A stretch of DNA of 64,000 bases from CAVVYV01 sp963818205 (GTDB taxonomy: Bacteria > Actinomycetota > Thermoleophilia > Solirubrobacterales > 70-9): contig CAWFRG010000009.1 of NCBI GenBank assembly GCA_963818205.1, positions 186,001 to 250,000 on the forward strand, given 5' to 3'. Position 1 is the stretch's first letter. Every line of letters begins with the position of its first letter. Below are positions 17,974 through 26,718 of the stretch, piece after piece. A program made the position numbers and the translations under genes. The notes beneath the pieces were generated by a model, which searched no databases, was not told where the DNA came from, and was given only the letters and a program-made list of their open reading frames with translations.

Positions 17974-18736
17974 GGCCGGAGAGGCGGCCACCGCCGCCGC
18001 CGCGGTGCCGTCGAGGGCGTCGAGCGTGCGAGGCAGGGACATCGCCACGCAGGTGAAGATCGGGGTGTCGCGCAGGGTGTAGGCGCTCGACTCGGTCCCC
18101 CGCAGCTCCTGGACCAGGTCGAGGAACTCGCCCGGCTCGTCGGCCTCGAAGGAGACGACGAACTCCTGGTCGTCGAGCCCGAAGGAGTAGGTGGTGTTGA
18201 TCGTGATCTGGGGGTAGCGGCGGCCGACCGCGATGTGGTCGGCCATGATCCGGCGGCGCTCCTCTAGTGGCAGCCGGTACCACTCGCGCTTCTTCTCGAA
18301 CGGATAGACGAACAGGTACCTGCGCTCCGAGGTGCAGATCTCCGGCCGCACCGACTCCTCCTCGGAGTAGGGCGAGGGCTTGGTCATCGCCAGGTAGGAG
18401 TGGGGGATCGTCGCCCAGCGGGCGAGGCCACTCTGGGCGACGACGACGTGAAAGGTGTGGAGATCCTCGAGCACCGGGCTCTGGCTGACAAGCAGGAGAT
18501 CGGTGTCGCCCCTGGTGCCGACCGTCGAGTAGGCACGCAGCGAGCGGTCCTCGGCGAAGTCCTCGCAGGCCGCCAGGAACTCGGCCTTGTCGGTGGCGCG
18601 TTCGGTCGGCGCTGCGCCGCCTCCAGGCAGGGTCGAGCTTGAAGAAGGTGAACTTGACGTAGGTGCGAGGGCGCTCCGCAGATGCGAGGGGGCTCCGTGA
18701 GGAGCCACCCGTTTCATCAGATGAGGAGCGACCCAT
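17971..18736 (-). CDS. hemQ: Coproheme decarboxylase / chlorite dismutase family protein (HemQ)
   Basis: HemQ of monoderm bacteria makes haem b from coproheme. Recognised by TYVKFTFFKLDPAWRR, YSTVGTRGDTDLLLVSQSP, the KREWYRLPLEERRRIMADHI segment with the haem-ligand region HIAVGRRYPQITINTTYSFG, and DQEFVVSFEADEPGEFLDLV. One break lies near 18620. The first 20 or so residues (MGRSSSDETGGSSRS...) are not native to the family: they are encoded by copy B of the dispersed repeat, which also supplies ATG 18736. Without it the protein would begin near TYVKF. Confidence 0.85.
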
Positions 18737-18746
18737 TTCGTTGTGG
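18664..18746 (+). repeat. Dispersed element copy B (long form)
   Basis: Reads TGCGAGGGCGCTCCGCA, then GATGCGAGGGGGCTCCGTGA, then GGAGCCACCCGTTTCATCA, then GATGAGGAGCGACCCATTTC. The middle block repeats the outer one, so it looks like one unit nested in another; copy A has the same layout. Antisense it is translated as the HemQ N-terminus (SSDETGGSSRSP...ERPRT). Confidence 0.75.
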
Positions 18747-18830
18747 CCCACGAAAAGCAGGTTAGTGGTGGCGCCGGCAAGCGTGAAAAAGTCACGGAAG
18801 GCGGGCCGATCATCTCGGTACCCTGGCTGG

Positions 18831-21160
18831 ATGCGCATTGCGCTCGTTTCGCCTTACTCCTGGACATATCAGGGGGGCGTGAACAGGCACGTGGAGGCGC
18901 TGGCCGAGCAGTTCCTCGGCCGTGGTGATCACGTCCGAGTTCTCGCTCCCTGGGATCCCCCTGACGGCTTAAGCCGCCGGCTTCACCGCAGCGCGCCCAA
19001 GCTCGAGTCGCCTCCCGACTACCTCGTGCCCCTGGGCAGGACGATCGGCTATGGCGCCAACGGCGCCGTCTCCAATCTTGCGTCCTTTCCCGAAAGCATC
19101 GTGCGGCTGCGCCGCGAGCTCCGCGCGGGCCGCTACGACGTCGTCCACGTGCACGAGCCTCCCGCGCCGCTGGTCTCCTGGGACGCCGCAACCTTCCGGG
19201 GCGCTCCCGTGGTCGGAACATTTCACGCCTACGCGACCAAGGCGGTCCCCAACCACATCGCCACCCTGCTCGGCGCCCGCCGGATCTTCAACCAGCTCTC
19301 CCGCCGGATCGCCGTCTCCGAGGCGGCCGCCTGGACCGGTCGGCGCTGGTTCGGGGGCGACTACCAGATCATCCCCAACGGGGTTGATCTCGGCGCCGCC
19401 CCCGAGGGGCCCAAGCACCCCGCCGACCACATGCGACTGCTGTTCGTCGGAAGGGCCGAGGAGCGCAAGGGGCTGCCGATCCTGCTCTCCGCCTTCGAGG
19501 CGCTGGTCGAGCATGTGCCCTCCCGCCTGACCGTGATCGGGGCCGACCCGGAGGAGATCTCGCGCCGGGTCGCCGACCCCGAGGTCGCCGCGCGGATCGA
19601 CCCGATCGGCAAGGTCTCCGACGAGGAGCTGTGGCGCCGGCTCGGTGAGGCTGATGTGCTCTGTGCTCCCTCACTCGCCGGCGAGAGCTTCGGCATGGTC
19701 CTGATCGAGGCCTTCGCGGCGGGCACTCCGGTGATCGCCTCACAGATCGCCGGCTACAGGGACGTGGTCAGCGACGGAGTCGATGGGATGCTGGTGCCCC
19801 CCGCCGATCCGCAGGCGCTGGCCGAGGAGCTGCAGCGCCTCTGGCTCGAGCCCGATCGGCGGGTCGCGATGGGCGGAGAAGGGCGTCGAACCGCCGAGCG
19901 TTACGCCTGGCCGCGGATCGCCGACGAGGTCACCGACACCTACGAGCGGGCGATGGAGCCGGCCCCGCAGCCCGGCTCCAGGCTGGAGGCTGCCGCACGC
20001 CGAACCGGGGTCGTCCGGCTCGACGGCGGACCGCGCCGCCCATCGAGGCGCCTCCCCTCGCTGGAACCGACGCCGTTGGGCCCTGGTGGCGGCGGCTGGC
20101 GCGCCGCCCGTAGGATCGGCCTCGGAATCGCCGGGATCGTCGGGATCGGCCTGACCGCGCTGGCGGCGCGCAGGATCGGTGTCGACCAGGTCGCCGAGAA
20201 CGTGATCCGCTCCGATCTCACCTGGGTGCTGATCGCCTGTGCCCTGATGGTCGCTTCCCTCTTTGCCCGCGCCGCCTCCTGGGTGGCAATCGCCCGAGCC
20301 GCGCTCCCGGGCCGCCCGGTCCGCCGCCGCGACGTCACCTCGGCGACGATGATCGGGGTCCTGATGTCGGCGACCTTGCCGGCCCGCCTGGGCGAGCCGG
20401 CGAGGGCGATGGTGCTCGCCCGCCGGGTCGGCAGGATGCGGGAGACGTTCGCGGTGCTGATCGGGACCCTGGTCTCGCAGACCGCGCTCAACATCATCGC
20501 CCTCGCAGCGCTCGGCGGGATCATCGTCTCGACAACCGACCTCTTCCAGTCGAGCACCGAGAAGCTCTTCATGGTCTCGATGGCGCCGCTGCTGCTGCTG
20601 GTGATCGTGGTGTTGGCGCCGAGCGCTGGTTCGCACCAACGGCGCGGGCCGCGTCGCGCGTGCGATCGCCGTGGTCCGGCGGGCGCTACAGCAGATGCGC
20701 GCCGGTACCAGGGTCTTCAAGGATCCTCGCCGAGGCGGCTTCGCCGCCTTCGCCCAGCTCTTTGCCTGGCTCCTCCAGCTGCTCGCCTGCTGGGCGCTGT
20801 TCGCGGCGCTCGGGCTCGACCACCAGGTCGGCGATCGGAGCCGCCGCCGCCGTCCTCTTCGCGGTCAACGTCACCGCGGTGGTGCCCGCGACGCCATCCA
20901 ACATCGGGATCTTCCAGCTCGCGGTGATCAGCGTCCTCACCGCCGGTTTCCAGGTGCCCGCCGCCGACGCGCTCGCCTATGGGGTGATCCTGCAGGCGGT
21001 TGAGATCGCCACCGCCGTCGCCCTCGGCGTCCCCGCGTTGGTGCGCGAGGGGGTCACGTGGTCGGACATGCGCCTGCGCGCGCTCTCCGCTGCCCCCGCG
21101 CGCCTCTCGGAACGTCCCCGCTCCCGGGAGCGACCCGCCGAGCGGATCACCGCGGGCTAG
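18831..21160 (+). CDS. Glycosyltransferase family 4 fused to lysylphosphatidylglycerol-synthase-type (UPF0104) membrane domain
   Basis: Fusion of two units. Residues 1-375 form a GT4 mannosyltransferase like PimB/PimC: MRIALVSPYSWTYQGGVNRH, VVHVHEPPAPLVSWDAA, FNQLSRRIAVSEAA, LLFVGRAEERKGLPILLSAF, and the donor-site motif AGESFGMVLIEAFAAGTPVI (E-x7-E). From about residue 425 a multi-pass membrane domain follows (GLGIAGIVGIGLTALAARR, WVLIACALMVASLFARAASW, TLPARLGEPARAMVLARR), the flippase-like domain. Breaks near 20626 and 20835. The soluble part probably glycosylates a lipid that the membrane part moves. Some 85 bp separate it from the divergent hemQ start. Confidence 0.85.
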
Positions 21161-21172
21161 CCGCGAAGCGGA

Positions 21173-22054
21173 TCAGCGCGAGATCGGCCGGAGCGGACGG
21201 GCTCCCGCCGGCACCTCGGGGAACTCCGCAAGCAGCTCGCCGAGCAGGTCAGGCTCCTCGATCTGTGGGCAGTGGCCGCAGCGCGGGATCAGCTCCACCC
21301 GGGCCGCGGGGATCGCCTCGGCGAGCCGCTCGGCACCGCTGGTGAAGACCATCCGGTCGCGCTCGCCCCAGACGACCAGCACCGGACAGCGGATCAGCTG
21401 CAGGCGGAAGGGGTCGCGGATCTCGGAGAGGAGCCGCTCGCCGGTGCCGAGGAGACCGACGACGTCGTCGCGGCTCCGCACGTGGCTGGTGAAGGCGGCG
21501 ACCACCGCCTCGTCCGCCTTCCGGGGGCTGGCGAAGGCGAGCACCTTGTAGGTGGTGCCGACCGCCCGCCGCACGGCCGACTCCGGCACCGGCACCGGCG
21601 AGCGCAGCATCGCCCGCACCAGCGGCGCCCGCTGGATTGCCGCGAACCAGGTGGGCATGTCGAGGCCGGCGGGCGCGATTGGGACGATCCCCGCGATCCG
21701 GTCCTGGTCGCGCTCCGCGGCCCGCAGGGCGACGGTGCCGCCGAGCGAGTTCCCGGCGACCACCACCGAGCCGCTCGCGGCCGCCCAGCGCTCGATCGCC
21801 GCCTCGATGAAGCCATCGAGCTGCGTCAGGATCGCCGCCTCGCGGTCGAGCCGGTCGGCCTCGCCGAACCCGGGAAGGTCGAGCGCCACCGCGGCCCTGC
21901 CGCGCTTCCGCAGCCGGTCGATCACCAGCCGCCAGGTATCGGCGCTGTCCGCATAGCCGTGAAGCAGGATCAGCGGCGGCCCCTCGCCCTCGAGCTCCAG
22001 GGCCCTGGTCCTGATTCCCGCCAGCTTCGGCTGATGCTCGAAGATCGGCTCCAT
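21173..22054 (-). CDS. Alpha/beta hydrolase
   Basis: Intact 293-residue alpha/beta hydrolase. The oxyanion strand is PPLILLHGYADSADTWRLV, the nucleophile elbow VVVAGNSLGGTVALRAAERD (Ser in G-N-S-L-G), the acid VLVVWGERDRMVFTSGAERL, and the catalytic His in VELIPRCGHCPQIEEPD. The cap region is helical. ATG 22054 (MEPIFEH) is chosen although the frame is open further upstream. Substrate unknown. Downstream of soxR on the same strand, 14 bases away, so possibly co-transcribed with it. Confidence 0.85.
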   Translation of the reverse strand: MEPIFEHQPKLAGIRTRALELEGEGPPLILLHGYADSADTWRLVIDRLRKRGRAAVALDLPGFGEADRLDREAAILTQLDGFIEAAIERWAAASGSVVVAGNSLGGTVALRAAERDQDRIAGIVPIAPAGLDMPTWFAAIQRAPLVRAMLRSPVPVPESAVRRAVGTTYKVLAFASPRKADEAVVAAFTSHVRSRDDVVGLLGTGERLLSEIRDPFRLQLIRCPVLVVWGERDRMVFTSGAERLAEAIPAARVELIPRCGHCPQIEEPDLLGELLAEFPEVPAGARPLRPISR

Positions 22055-22068
22055 CGGCTTCGGTGACG

Positions 22069-22542
22069 CTAGCGGCCGTCCGTGACGCTCAGCCCGGCGG
22101 GTCGGGGGTCTCCGATCCAGTAGCGGGGGCCGGGGCCGAGGGCGGCGGCGCGGTCGGCAGGGTTGGAGAGCCGGCAGCGATCGAGGGAGAGGCAGCCGCA
22201 GCCGATGCACTCGGTGAGGCCGGCCCGCAGGCGCTCCAGCTCGGCGATCCGCTCGTCGATCCGCGAGCTCCAGCCGCGCGAGAGTCGCGACCAGTCGCGC
22301 CTGGTGGGAGCCCGGTTTGGCGGCAGTTTGGCGAGCTCGCCGCCGACCTCCTCGAGAGTCAGCCCGATTCGCTGGGCGAAGACGATGAAGGCGATCCGCC
22401 GCAGCACCGGTCGGGGATAGCGGCGATGGCCGGAGCCCGCCCGCTCGGAGCTGATCAGGCCCCGCTCCTCGTAATAGCGCAGGGCCGAGGCGGCGACGCC
22501 GCTTCGCCGGGAGACCTCACCGATGGTGAGCAGCTCGGACAC
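22069..22542 (-). CDS. soxR: Redox-sensitive MerR regulator SoxR
   Basis: 157-residue SoxR: MerR HTH LLTIGEVSRRSGVAASALRY with YEERGLISSERAGSGHRRYP, dimer helix, and the [2Fe-2S]-binding cysteine cluster CIGCGCLSLDRC (four cysteines). It senses redox-cycling compounds or superoxide through cluster oxidation and activates promoters with a long spacer. GTG 22542 is preferred, giving the usual start (VSELLTIGEVS); TTG 22548 is the alternative. A classical SoxR site lies in the intergenic region just upstream, facing the DUF5519 gene. Confidence 0.93.
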   Translation of the reverse strand: MSELLTIGEVSRRSGVAASALRYYEERGLISSERAGSGHRRYPRPVLRRIAFIVFAQRIGLTLEEVGGELAKLPPNRAPTRRDWSRLSRGWSSRIDERIAELERLRAGLTECIGCGCLSLDRCRLSNPADRAAALGPGPRYWIGDPRPAGLSVTDGR

Positions 22543-22569
22543 CGGCAAAAATGGAATCAGCTTTCGCCC

Positions 22570-22600
22570 TTGACTTCAAGTGCACTTGAACTTGTACCGT
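22570..22600 (+). promoter_or_regulatory. SoxR-type promoter with soxbox
   Basis: TTGACT (22570-22575) and TACCGT (22595-22600) are separated by 19 bases, the overlong spacer that MerR-family activators correct. The spacer holds the perfect 16-bp palindrome TTCAAGTGCACTTGAA (22575-22590), close to the known SoxR box with CAAG...CTTG half-sites. It points to the DUF5519 gene at 22640. Confidence 0.85.
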
Positions 22601-22639
22601 TGGATAGAGCTTCTTCCCCACTATTCCGAAGGAGGCCCG

Positions 22640-22987
22640 ATGAGCAGACCGCAGACAGCGAGCGAGCGGATCACCGAGGAGGTCACCTCCTGGCCCGGGG
22701 TTGAGGCCGGACCCGGGCGCCGCGGCGAGTTCGCCTTCACGGTCAGCGGCCACGAGGTCGGCCACCTCCACGGCGACCACGCCGCCCACTTCGGCTTCGG
22801 GGCGAAGGTCGGAGCCGAGCTGAAGGCGCAGGGGCGGGTCGTCGATCACCCGGTGTTCCCAGGCAAACCCGGGCCGGCGGCACGCCGGATCGAGACGGAC
22901 GACGACGTCCGCGAGGTGATCGAGCTGATCCGGCTCAACTACGACCGCGTCGTAGCGCGCTACGGGCTCCCTGCCGAAGCAGCCTGA
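22640..22987 (+). CDS. Luciferase-domain (DUF5519) family protein, predicted SoxR target
   Basis: 115-residue protein: ERITEEVTSWPGVEAGPGRR, EVGHLHGDHAAHFGFG, and VFPGKPGPAARRIETDDDVR with EVIELIRLNYDRV. This is the 'luciferase domain' or DUF5519 family, small proteins of unknown activity. GGAGG precedes ATG 22640 with normal spacing. The SoxR promoter 40 bases upstream makes it a redox-stress gene by inference. Confidence 0.75.
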   Translation: MSRPQTASERITEEVTSWPGVEAGPGRRGEFAFTVSGHEVGHLHGDHAAHFGFGAKVGAELKAQGRVVDHPVFPGKPGPAARRIETDDDVREVIELIRLNYDRVVARYGLPAEAA

Positions 22988-23075
22988 TTCCCCCAGCGGC
23001 GCCGCTAGCCGATTCGGCGATCGGTCCCGCCGGTCCTTTTCGTCACCGAATTGACCGGCTCGTTAGCCTGAGGTA

Positions 23076-25448
23076 ATGGCGCTGTCCAACGTCTCCGGCT
23101 TCCCCCGGATCGGCCGCAACCGCGAGCTCAAGTTCGCGACCGAGGGCTATTGGCAGGGCAAGACCCCGGCCGAGGAGCTGGCGAAGACGGCGAAGGAGAT
23201 CCGGGTGGAGAACTGGCGGCTGATGGAGGACGCCGGGATCGACCTGATCCCGTCCAACGACTTCTCCTACTACGACCAGGTCCTCGACACGATCGCCCTG
23301 GTCGGCGCCGTCCCCGAACGCTACGGCTGGCAGGGGGGCGAGGTCGACCTCGACACCTACTTCGCGATGGCGCGCGGGCGGCAGTCGGACGAGATCGACG
23401 TCACCGCGATGGAGATGACCAAGTGGTTCGACACGAACTACCACTACATCGTCCCCGAGCTCGGGCCCAACACCAGGTTCTCGCTTTCCTCGGCGAAGCC
23501 CTTCGACGAGCACACCGAGGCCCAGGAGGAGCTCGGGATCGACACGGTCCCGGTGCTGATCGGGCCGGTGAGCTTCCTGCTTCTCTCGAAGCCCGCCGAC
23601 GGCGCCGACGAGCGCTTCGATGCCCTCAGCCTGGTCGAGCCACTGGTCGAGGTCTACGCCGAGGTGATCGAGAGGCTCGCCGCCCAGGGCGCCACCTGGG
23701 TCCAGCTCGACGAGCCCTGCTTCGTCGAGGATCGCTCCGAGCGGGAGCTGGACGCGCTCCGGCTCGCCTACGAGGAGCTCTGCAGGGTGAAGGAGCGCCC
23801 CCGGATCCTGGTGAAGACCTACTTCGACCACGTCGGCGACGCCTACGGCGTCCTCCGCGACCTGCCGATCGAGGGCGTCGGCCTGGACTTCACCGGCGTC
23901 GTCCACGGGGACGAACTCGATCCGACGGTCCACGAGCACGGCGGCCGCCACAACGTCCAGTTCATCGCCGATCAGGAGGGGCTCGCCGACCAGTGGCTGT
24001 TCGCCGGGATCGTCGACGGCCGCAACGTCTGGATCAACGATCTCGAGCACTCACTCGACCTGCTCGAGGGCCTCCGGACCCGCACGGGGCAGCTGGTTGT
24101 CTCGACCTCGTGCTCTCTCCTGCACACGCCGATCGACCTCGACGCCGAACCGGCGGGCGTCGACGCCGACCTCGACGACGAGCTGCGCGCATGGATGGCC
24201 TTTGCGGTGCAGAAGGTCGGCGAGGTGGCGACCCTGGCGAAGGGTCTCGGCGAGGGCCGGGAGGCGATCTCCGACGAGCTCGATGCCAACGACCGCGCGC
24301 ACGACGACCGCCGCGACTCCCACCGCACCAGCAATCCCGACGTTCGCGCCCGGATCGAGGGCCTCGACGAGGAGCACGACCGCCGCGCCAGCCCCTCCGA
24401 GGAGCGAAAGCCGGCGCAGCGCGCCCAGCTCGACCTCCCCGCCCTCTTCCCCTCGACGACGATCGGCTCCTACCCGCAGACAACCGAGATCCGCAGCGCC
24501 CGGAAGCGGCTGCGCGAGGGCGAGATCGACTGGCTCACCTACAAGGGCCTGATGCAGGAGGAGATCCAGCGAGTGATCTCGTTCCAGGAGGAGGTCGGGC
24601 TCGACGTGCTGGTGCACGGCGAGCCGGAGCGCAACGACATGGTCCAGTACTTCGGAGAGCAGATGGAGGGCTACGTCTTCACCGAGAGCGCCTGGGTCCA
24701 GTCGTACGGCTCACGCTGCGTACGTCCGCCGATCATCTTCGGCGACGTGCTGCGGCCCTCGCAGATGACCGTCGACTGGATCACCTACGCCCAGTCGCTC
24801 ACCGAGCGCCCGGTGAAGGGAATGCTGACGGGCCCGGTGACGATGCTGCAGTGGTCCTTCGTCCGCGATGACCAGCCGCGGGCTGACACCTGCAAGCAGC
24901 TCGCGCTCGCGATCCGCGACGAGGTCGCCGATCTCGAGGCGGCCGAGGTGAAGATCATCCAGGTCGACGAGCCGGCGATCCGCGAGGGGCTGCCCTTGCG
25001 GAAGGACCGCTGGGACGAGTACCTCTCCTGGGCCGTCCACTGCTTCCGCCTCTCCACCGCTGGGGTGGAGGATCAGACGATGATCCAGACCCACATGTGT
25101 TACTCGGACTTCGGCGACATCATGGAGCACATCCAGGCGATGGACGCCGACGTGCTCCTGATCGAGGCGGCCCGCTCGCGGATGGCGCTTCTGCACGAGT
25201 GGGAGCGGACCGGCTACACGAACGACATCGGCCCGGGCGTCTACGACATCCACTCGCCGCGGGTCCCCCCGACCGAGGAGATGGCGGAGCTGCTCCGCGC
25301 CGCCGCCCGGGTGCTGAAGCCGGAGCAGCTATGGGTCAACCCCGACTGTGGGCTGAAGACCAGGGCATGGCCCGAGACCGAGGAGAGCCTCCGCAACATG
25401 GTCGAGGCCGCCAAGCAGATGCGCGAGGAGCTCGTTCCCGCTTCCTGA
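23076..25448 (+). CDS. metE: Cobalamin-independent methionine synthase
   Basis: Intact 790-residue MetE, transferring the methyl group of methyltetrahydrofolate to homocysteine. The N-terminal half begins NVSGFPRIGRNRELKFATEG. The C-terminal catalytic half carries TTIGSYPQTTEIRSARKRLR and the zinc ligands: His and Cys in MIQTHMCYSDF, Glu in ADVLLIEAARS, and Cys in WVNPDCGLKTR. A charged linker rich in Arg/Asp (DANDRAHDDRRDSHR) sits between the halves. No riboswitch is visible in the 88 bases upstream. Confidence 0.96.
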   Translation: MALSNVSGFPRIGRNRELKFATEGYWQGKTPAEELAKTAKEIRVENWRLMEDAGIDLIPSNDFSYYDQVLDTIALVGAVPERYGWQGGEVDLDTYFAMARGRQSDEIDVTAMEMTKWFDTNYHYIVPELGPNTRFSLSSAKPFDEHTEAQEELGIDTVPVLIGPVSFLLLSKPADGADERFDALSLVEPLVEVYAEVIERLAAQGATWVQLDEPCFVEDRSERELDALRLAYEELCRVKERPRILVKTYFDHVGDAYGVLRDLPIEGVGLDFTGVVHGDELDPTVHEHGGRHNVQFIADQEGLADQWLFAGIVDGRNVWINDLEHSLDLLEGLRTRTGQLVVSTSCSLLHTPIDLDAEPAGVDADLDDELRAWMAFAVQKVGEVATLAKGLGEGREAISDELDANDRAHDDRRDSHRTSNPDVRARIEGLDEEHDRRASPSEERKPAQRAQLDLPALFPSTTIGSYPQTTEIRSARKRLREGEIDWLTYKGLMQEEIQRVISFQEEVGLDVLVHGEPERNDMVQYFGEQMEGYVFTESAWVQSYGSRCVRPPIIFGDVLRPSQMTVDWITYAQSLTERPVKGMLTGPVTMLQWSFVRDDQPRADTCKQLALAIRDEVADLEAAEVKIIQVDEPAIREGLPLRKDRWDEYLSWAVHCFRLSTAGVEDQTMIQTHMCYSDFGDIMEHIQAMDADVLLIEAARSRMALLHEWERTGYTNDIGPGVYDIHSPRVPPTEEMAELLRAAARVLKPEQLWVNPDCGLKTRAWPETEESLRNMVEAAKQMREELVPAS

Positions 25449-25579
25449 TGCAGCTTGCGGGCTCTTCGCAAGTCGTTAACGACCTTTTAGCGTTTCGTTA
25501 GCGGTTGCTAGCATCGTGTCGTTCTGGAGCAGAGGAGTCCAGAACTATTGCCCGGTGGAGCCGGGCAAGGAAGGCGGAC

Positions 25580-25903
25580 ATGATGGAAACGAAGAGCGTG
25601 CAGGGAATCCAGGTAGGGGGGCGCGAGCCGAAGGCCCTCCTGATGAACGACGGAACCAGGCTCTCCCTCGAAGAGGACATCGGCCCCGGCGGCCGCGCCG
25701 ATTGGACCATAGTTGGGGACGAAGGCGCCGGCGCCGAGGGCATCAGCGTCGGTGACGCGTTGCAGGTGGCCGGCGACGAGTACGCGGACTACGTCCGCAT
25801 CCGGACTCGTGCCGAGATCGCTTGGCTGCGCCTGGTCTCGGAGTGGTTCGACGACGAGGCCAAGCGCCTCGACCGTGACCTGGCCGCCGCCGGCAACCGA
25901 TAG
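25580..25903 (+). CDS. Hypothetical protein
   Basis: About 107 residues, acidic, no signal peptide or membrane segment: VQGIQVGGREPKALLMNDGT, GRADWTIVGDEGAGAEGISV, ALQVAGDEYADYVRIRTRAE. I do not recognise a family. ATG 25580 or 25583 follows GGAAGG. The leader contains an inverted repeat TTGCCCGG-TGGAG-CCGGGCAA (25548-25568), which may be a regulatory or stabilising hairpin. The AT-richer stretch 25480-25520 (TTAACG...TTAGCG) could hold its promoter. Confidence 0.6.
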   Translation: MMETKSVQGIQVGGREPKALLMNDGTRLSLEEDIGPGGRADWTIVGDEGAGAEGISVGDALQVAGDEYADYVRIRTRAEIAWLRLVSEWFDDEAKRLDRDLAAAGNR

Positions 25904-25948
25904 CCACTCAGCGCGGAAGGGTTCGGGGGAGCGTCCCCCGGGTCCCCG

Positions 25949-26122
25949 TTAACGCCCGAGCCGCCGGCGCCAGTCGCGGGCGTTGAAGAAGGTCGTGATC
26001 CGGCGCAGCAGCTCGCGGCGCTTCTCGGTGTAAGGACATCCGAGGCCGAGGCTGTGGCGCGCCGCCTCGAGGTCGGGACCGCGAACGTCAACGACGCCTT
26101 CGGCCGCCGCGGTGTTCACCAC
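25949..26122 (-). CDS. Small hypothetical protein
   Basis: A 57-residue reading frame from GTG 26122: VVNTAAAEGVVDVRGPDLEA, ARHSLGLGCPYTEKRRELLR, RITTFFNARDWRRRLGR. The amino-acid make-up looks protein-like, with a basic amphipathic C-terminal helix, and codon use is GC3-rich. It lies downstream of the Rieske gene on the same strand. It could be a real small gene or the remnant of a longer one; no family is recognised. Confidence 0.35.
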   Translation of the reverse strand: MVNTAAAEGVVDVRGPDLEAARHSLGLGCPYTEKRRELLRRITTFFNARDWRRRLGR

Positions 26123-26138
26123 GAGGTGGGTGCGTCGG

Positions 26139-26510
26139 TCAGCCGACCAGCCAGATTGCGCCGTCGCGCACCTCGACCGGAAACGTCTTCAGCGGTAGGC
26201 GGCCGGTCGTTGCCTTAACAACGCCCGCCAGCGGCTTGAACGCCCCCTGGGGACCCCGCACCATCTTGCCGGTGCCGACGTCATAGCGCGAGGCGTGCCA
26301 TGGGCATTCCAGGCATCCGTCATCCGTCACGTGCCCCTCGCCCAGCGAGGCGAGCAGGTGGCGGCAGCGGTTGGACACCGCGAATGGCTTGCCCGCGCTG
26401 ATGCCAACGGCTAGGGCGCCGTGCGGGGTCTTGTCTACGACAGCGACCTGTGAGGCACCGAGGTCGTCGACGCCAACGAGGCGGGTGGGGGACTGCTCGG
26501 ATTTGGTCAC
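26139..26510 (-). CDS. Rieske (2Fe-2S) domain protein
   Basis: 123-residue stand-alone Rieske ferredoxin. Cluster ligands: C-R-H in SNRCRHLLASLGEGHV and C-P-W-H in DGCLECPWHASRYD, followed by GTGKMVRGPQGAFKPLAGVV. It matches small ferredoxin components of dioxygenases or NirD-like proteins and carries electrons in the cytoplasm. Start GTG 26510. No oxygenase partner is adjacent. Confidence 0.85.
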   Translation of the reverse strand: MTKSEQSPTRLVGVDDLGASQVAVVDKTPHGALAVGISAGKPFAVSNRCRHLLASLGEGHVTDDGCLECPWHASRYDVGTGKMVRGPQGAFKPLAGVVKATTGRLPLKTFPVEVRDGAIWLVG

Positions 26511-26540
26511 CGGCGGAGTGTCTCAGCCCGAGCTGGGGTC

Positions 26541-26610
26541 TCCTGCTTCGCGCGAAGCAAGAGCCGGTCCGCAGAGCTGCTGCACTACCGCTTTGCATGG
26601 AAAGCAGCGG
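26541..26610. repeat. Hairpin repeat unit H1
   Basis: Contains the 14-bp palindrome GCTTCGCGCGAAGC (26545-26558) and the hairpin CCGCTTT-GCATGG-AAAGC(AG)CGG (26588-26610). Unit H3 at 29521-29612 has the same two parts in the same order: TCCT-CT-CGCGCGAAGC, then the CTTTGCATGGAAAGCAGCGG block, identical over 20 bases. It lies between the divergent Rieske and hydrolase genes. Confidence 0.75.
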
Positions 26611-26718
26611 TCCTGACGCCGAGGCCCGATCAGCCTGTGGAAAGCGCGTAGGCTGGCCTTGACCGCGACTCGCAGGCTCACAGCGGCTCGCCGGGTCAGC
26701 GGATTAAGGAGGGCCAAT

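Noticed and set aside
22988..23075. Cobalamin or SAM riboswitch before metE
   Set aside because: The 88-base gap lacks the B12 box and any S-box-like core.
25480..25520. DnaA-box cluster or origin
   Set aside because: Repeated TTAACG/TTAGCG-like words do not match TTATCCACA and no dnaA or dnaN gene is near.
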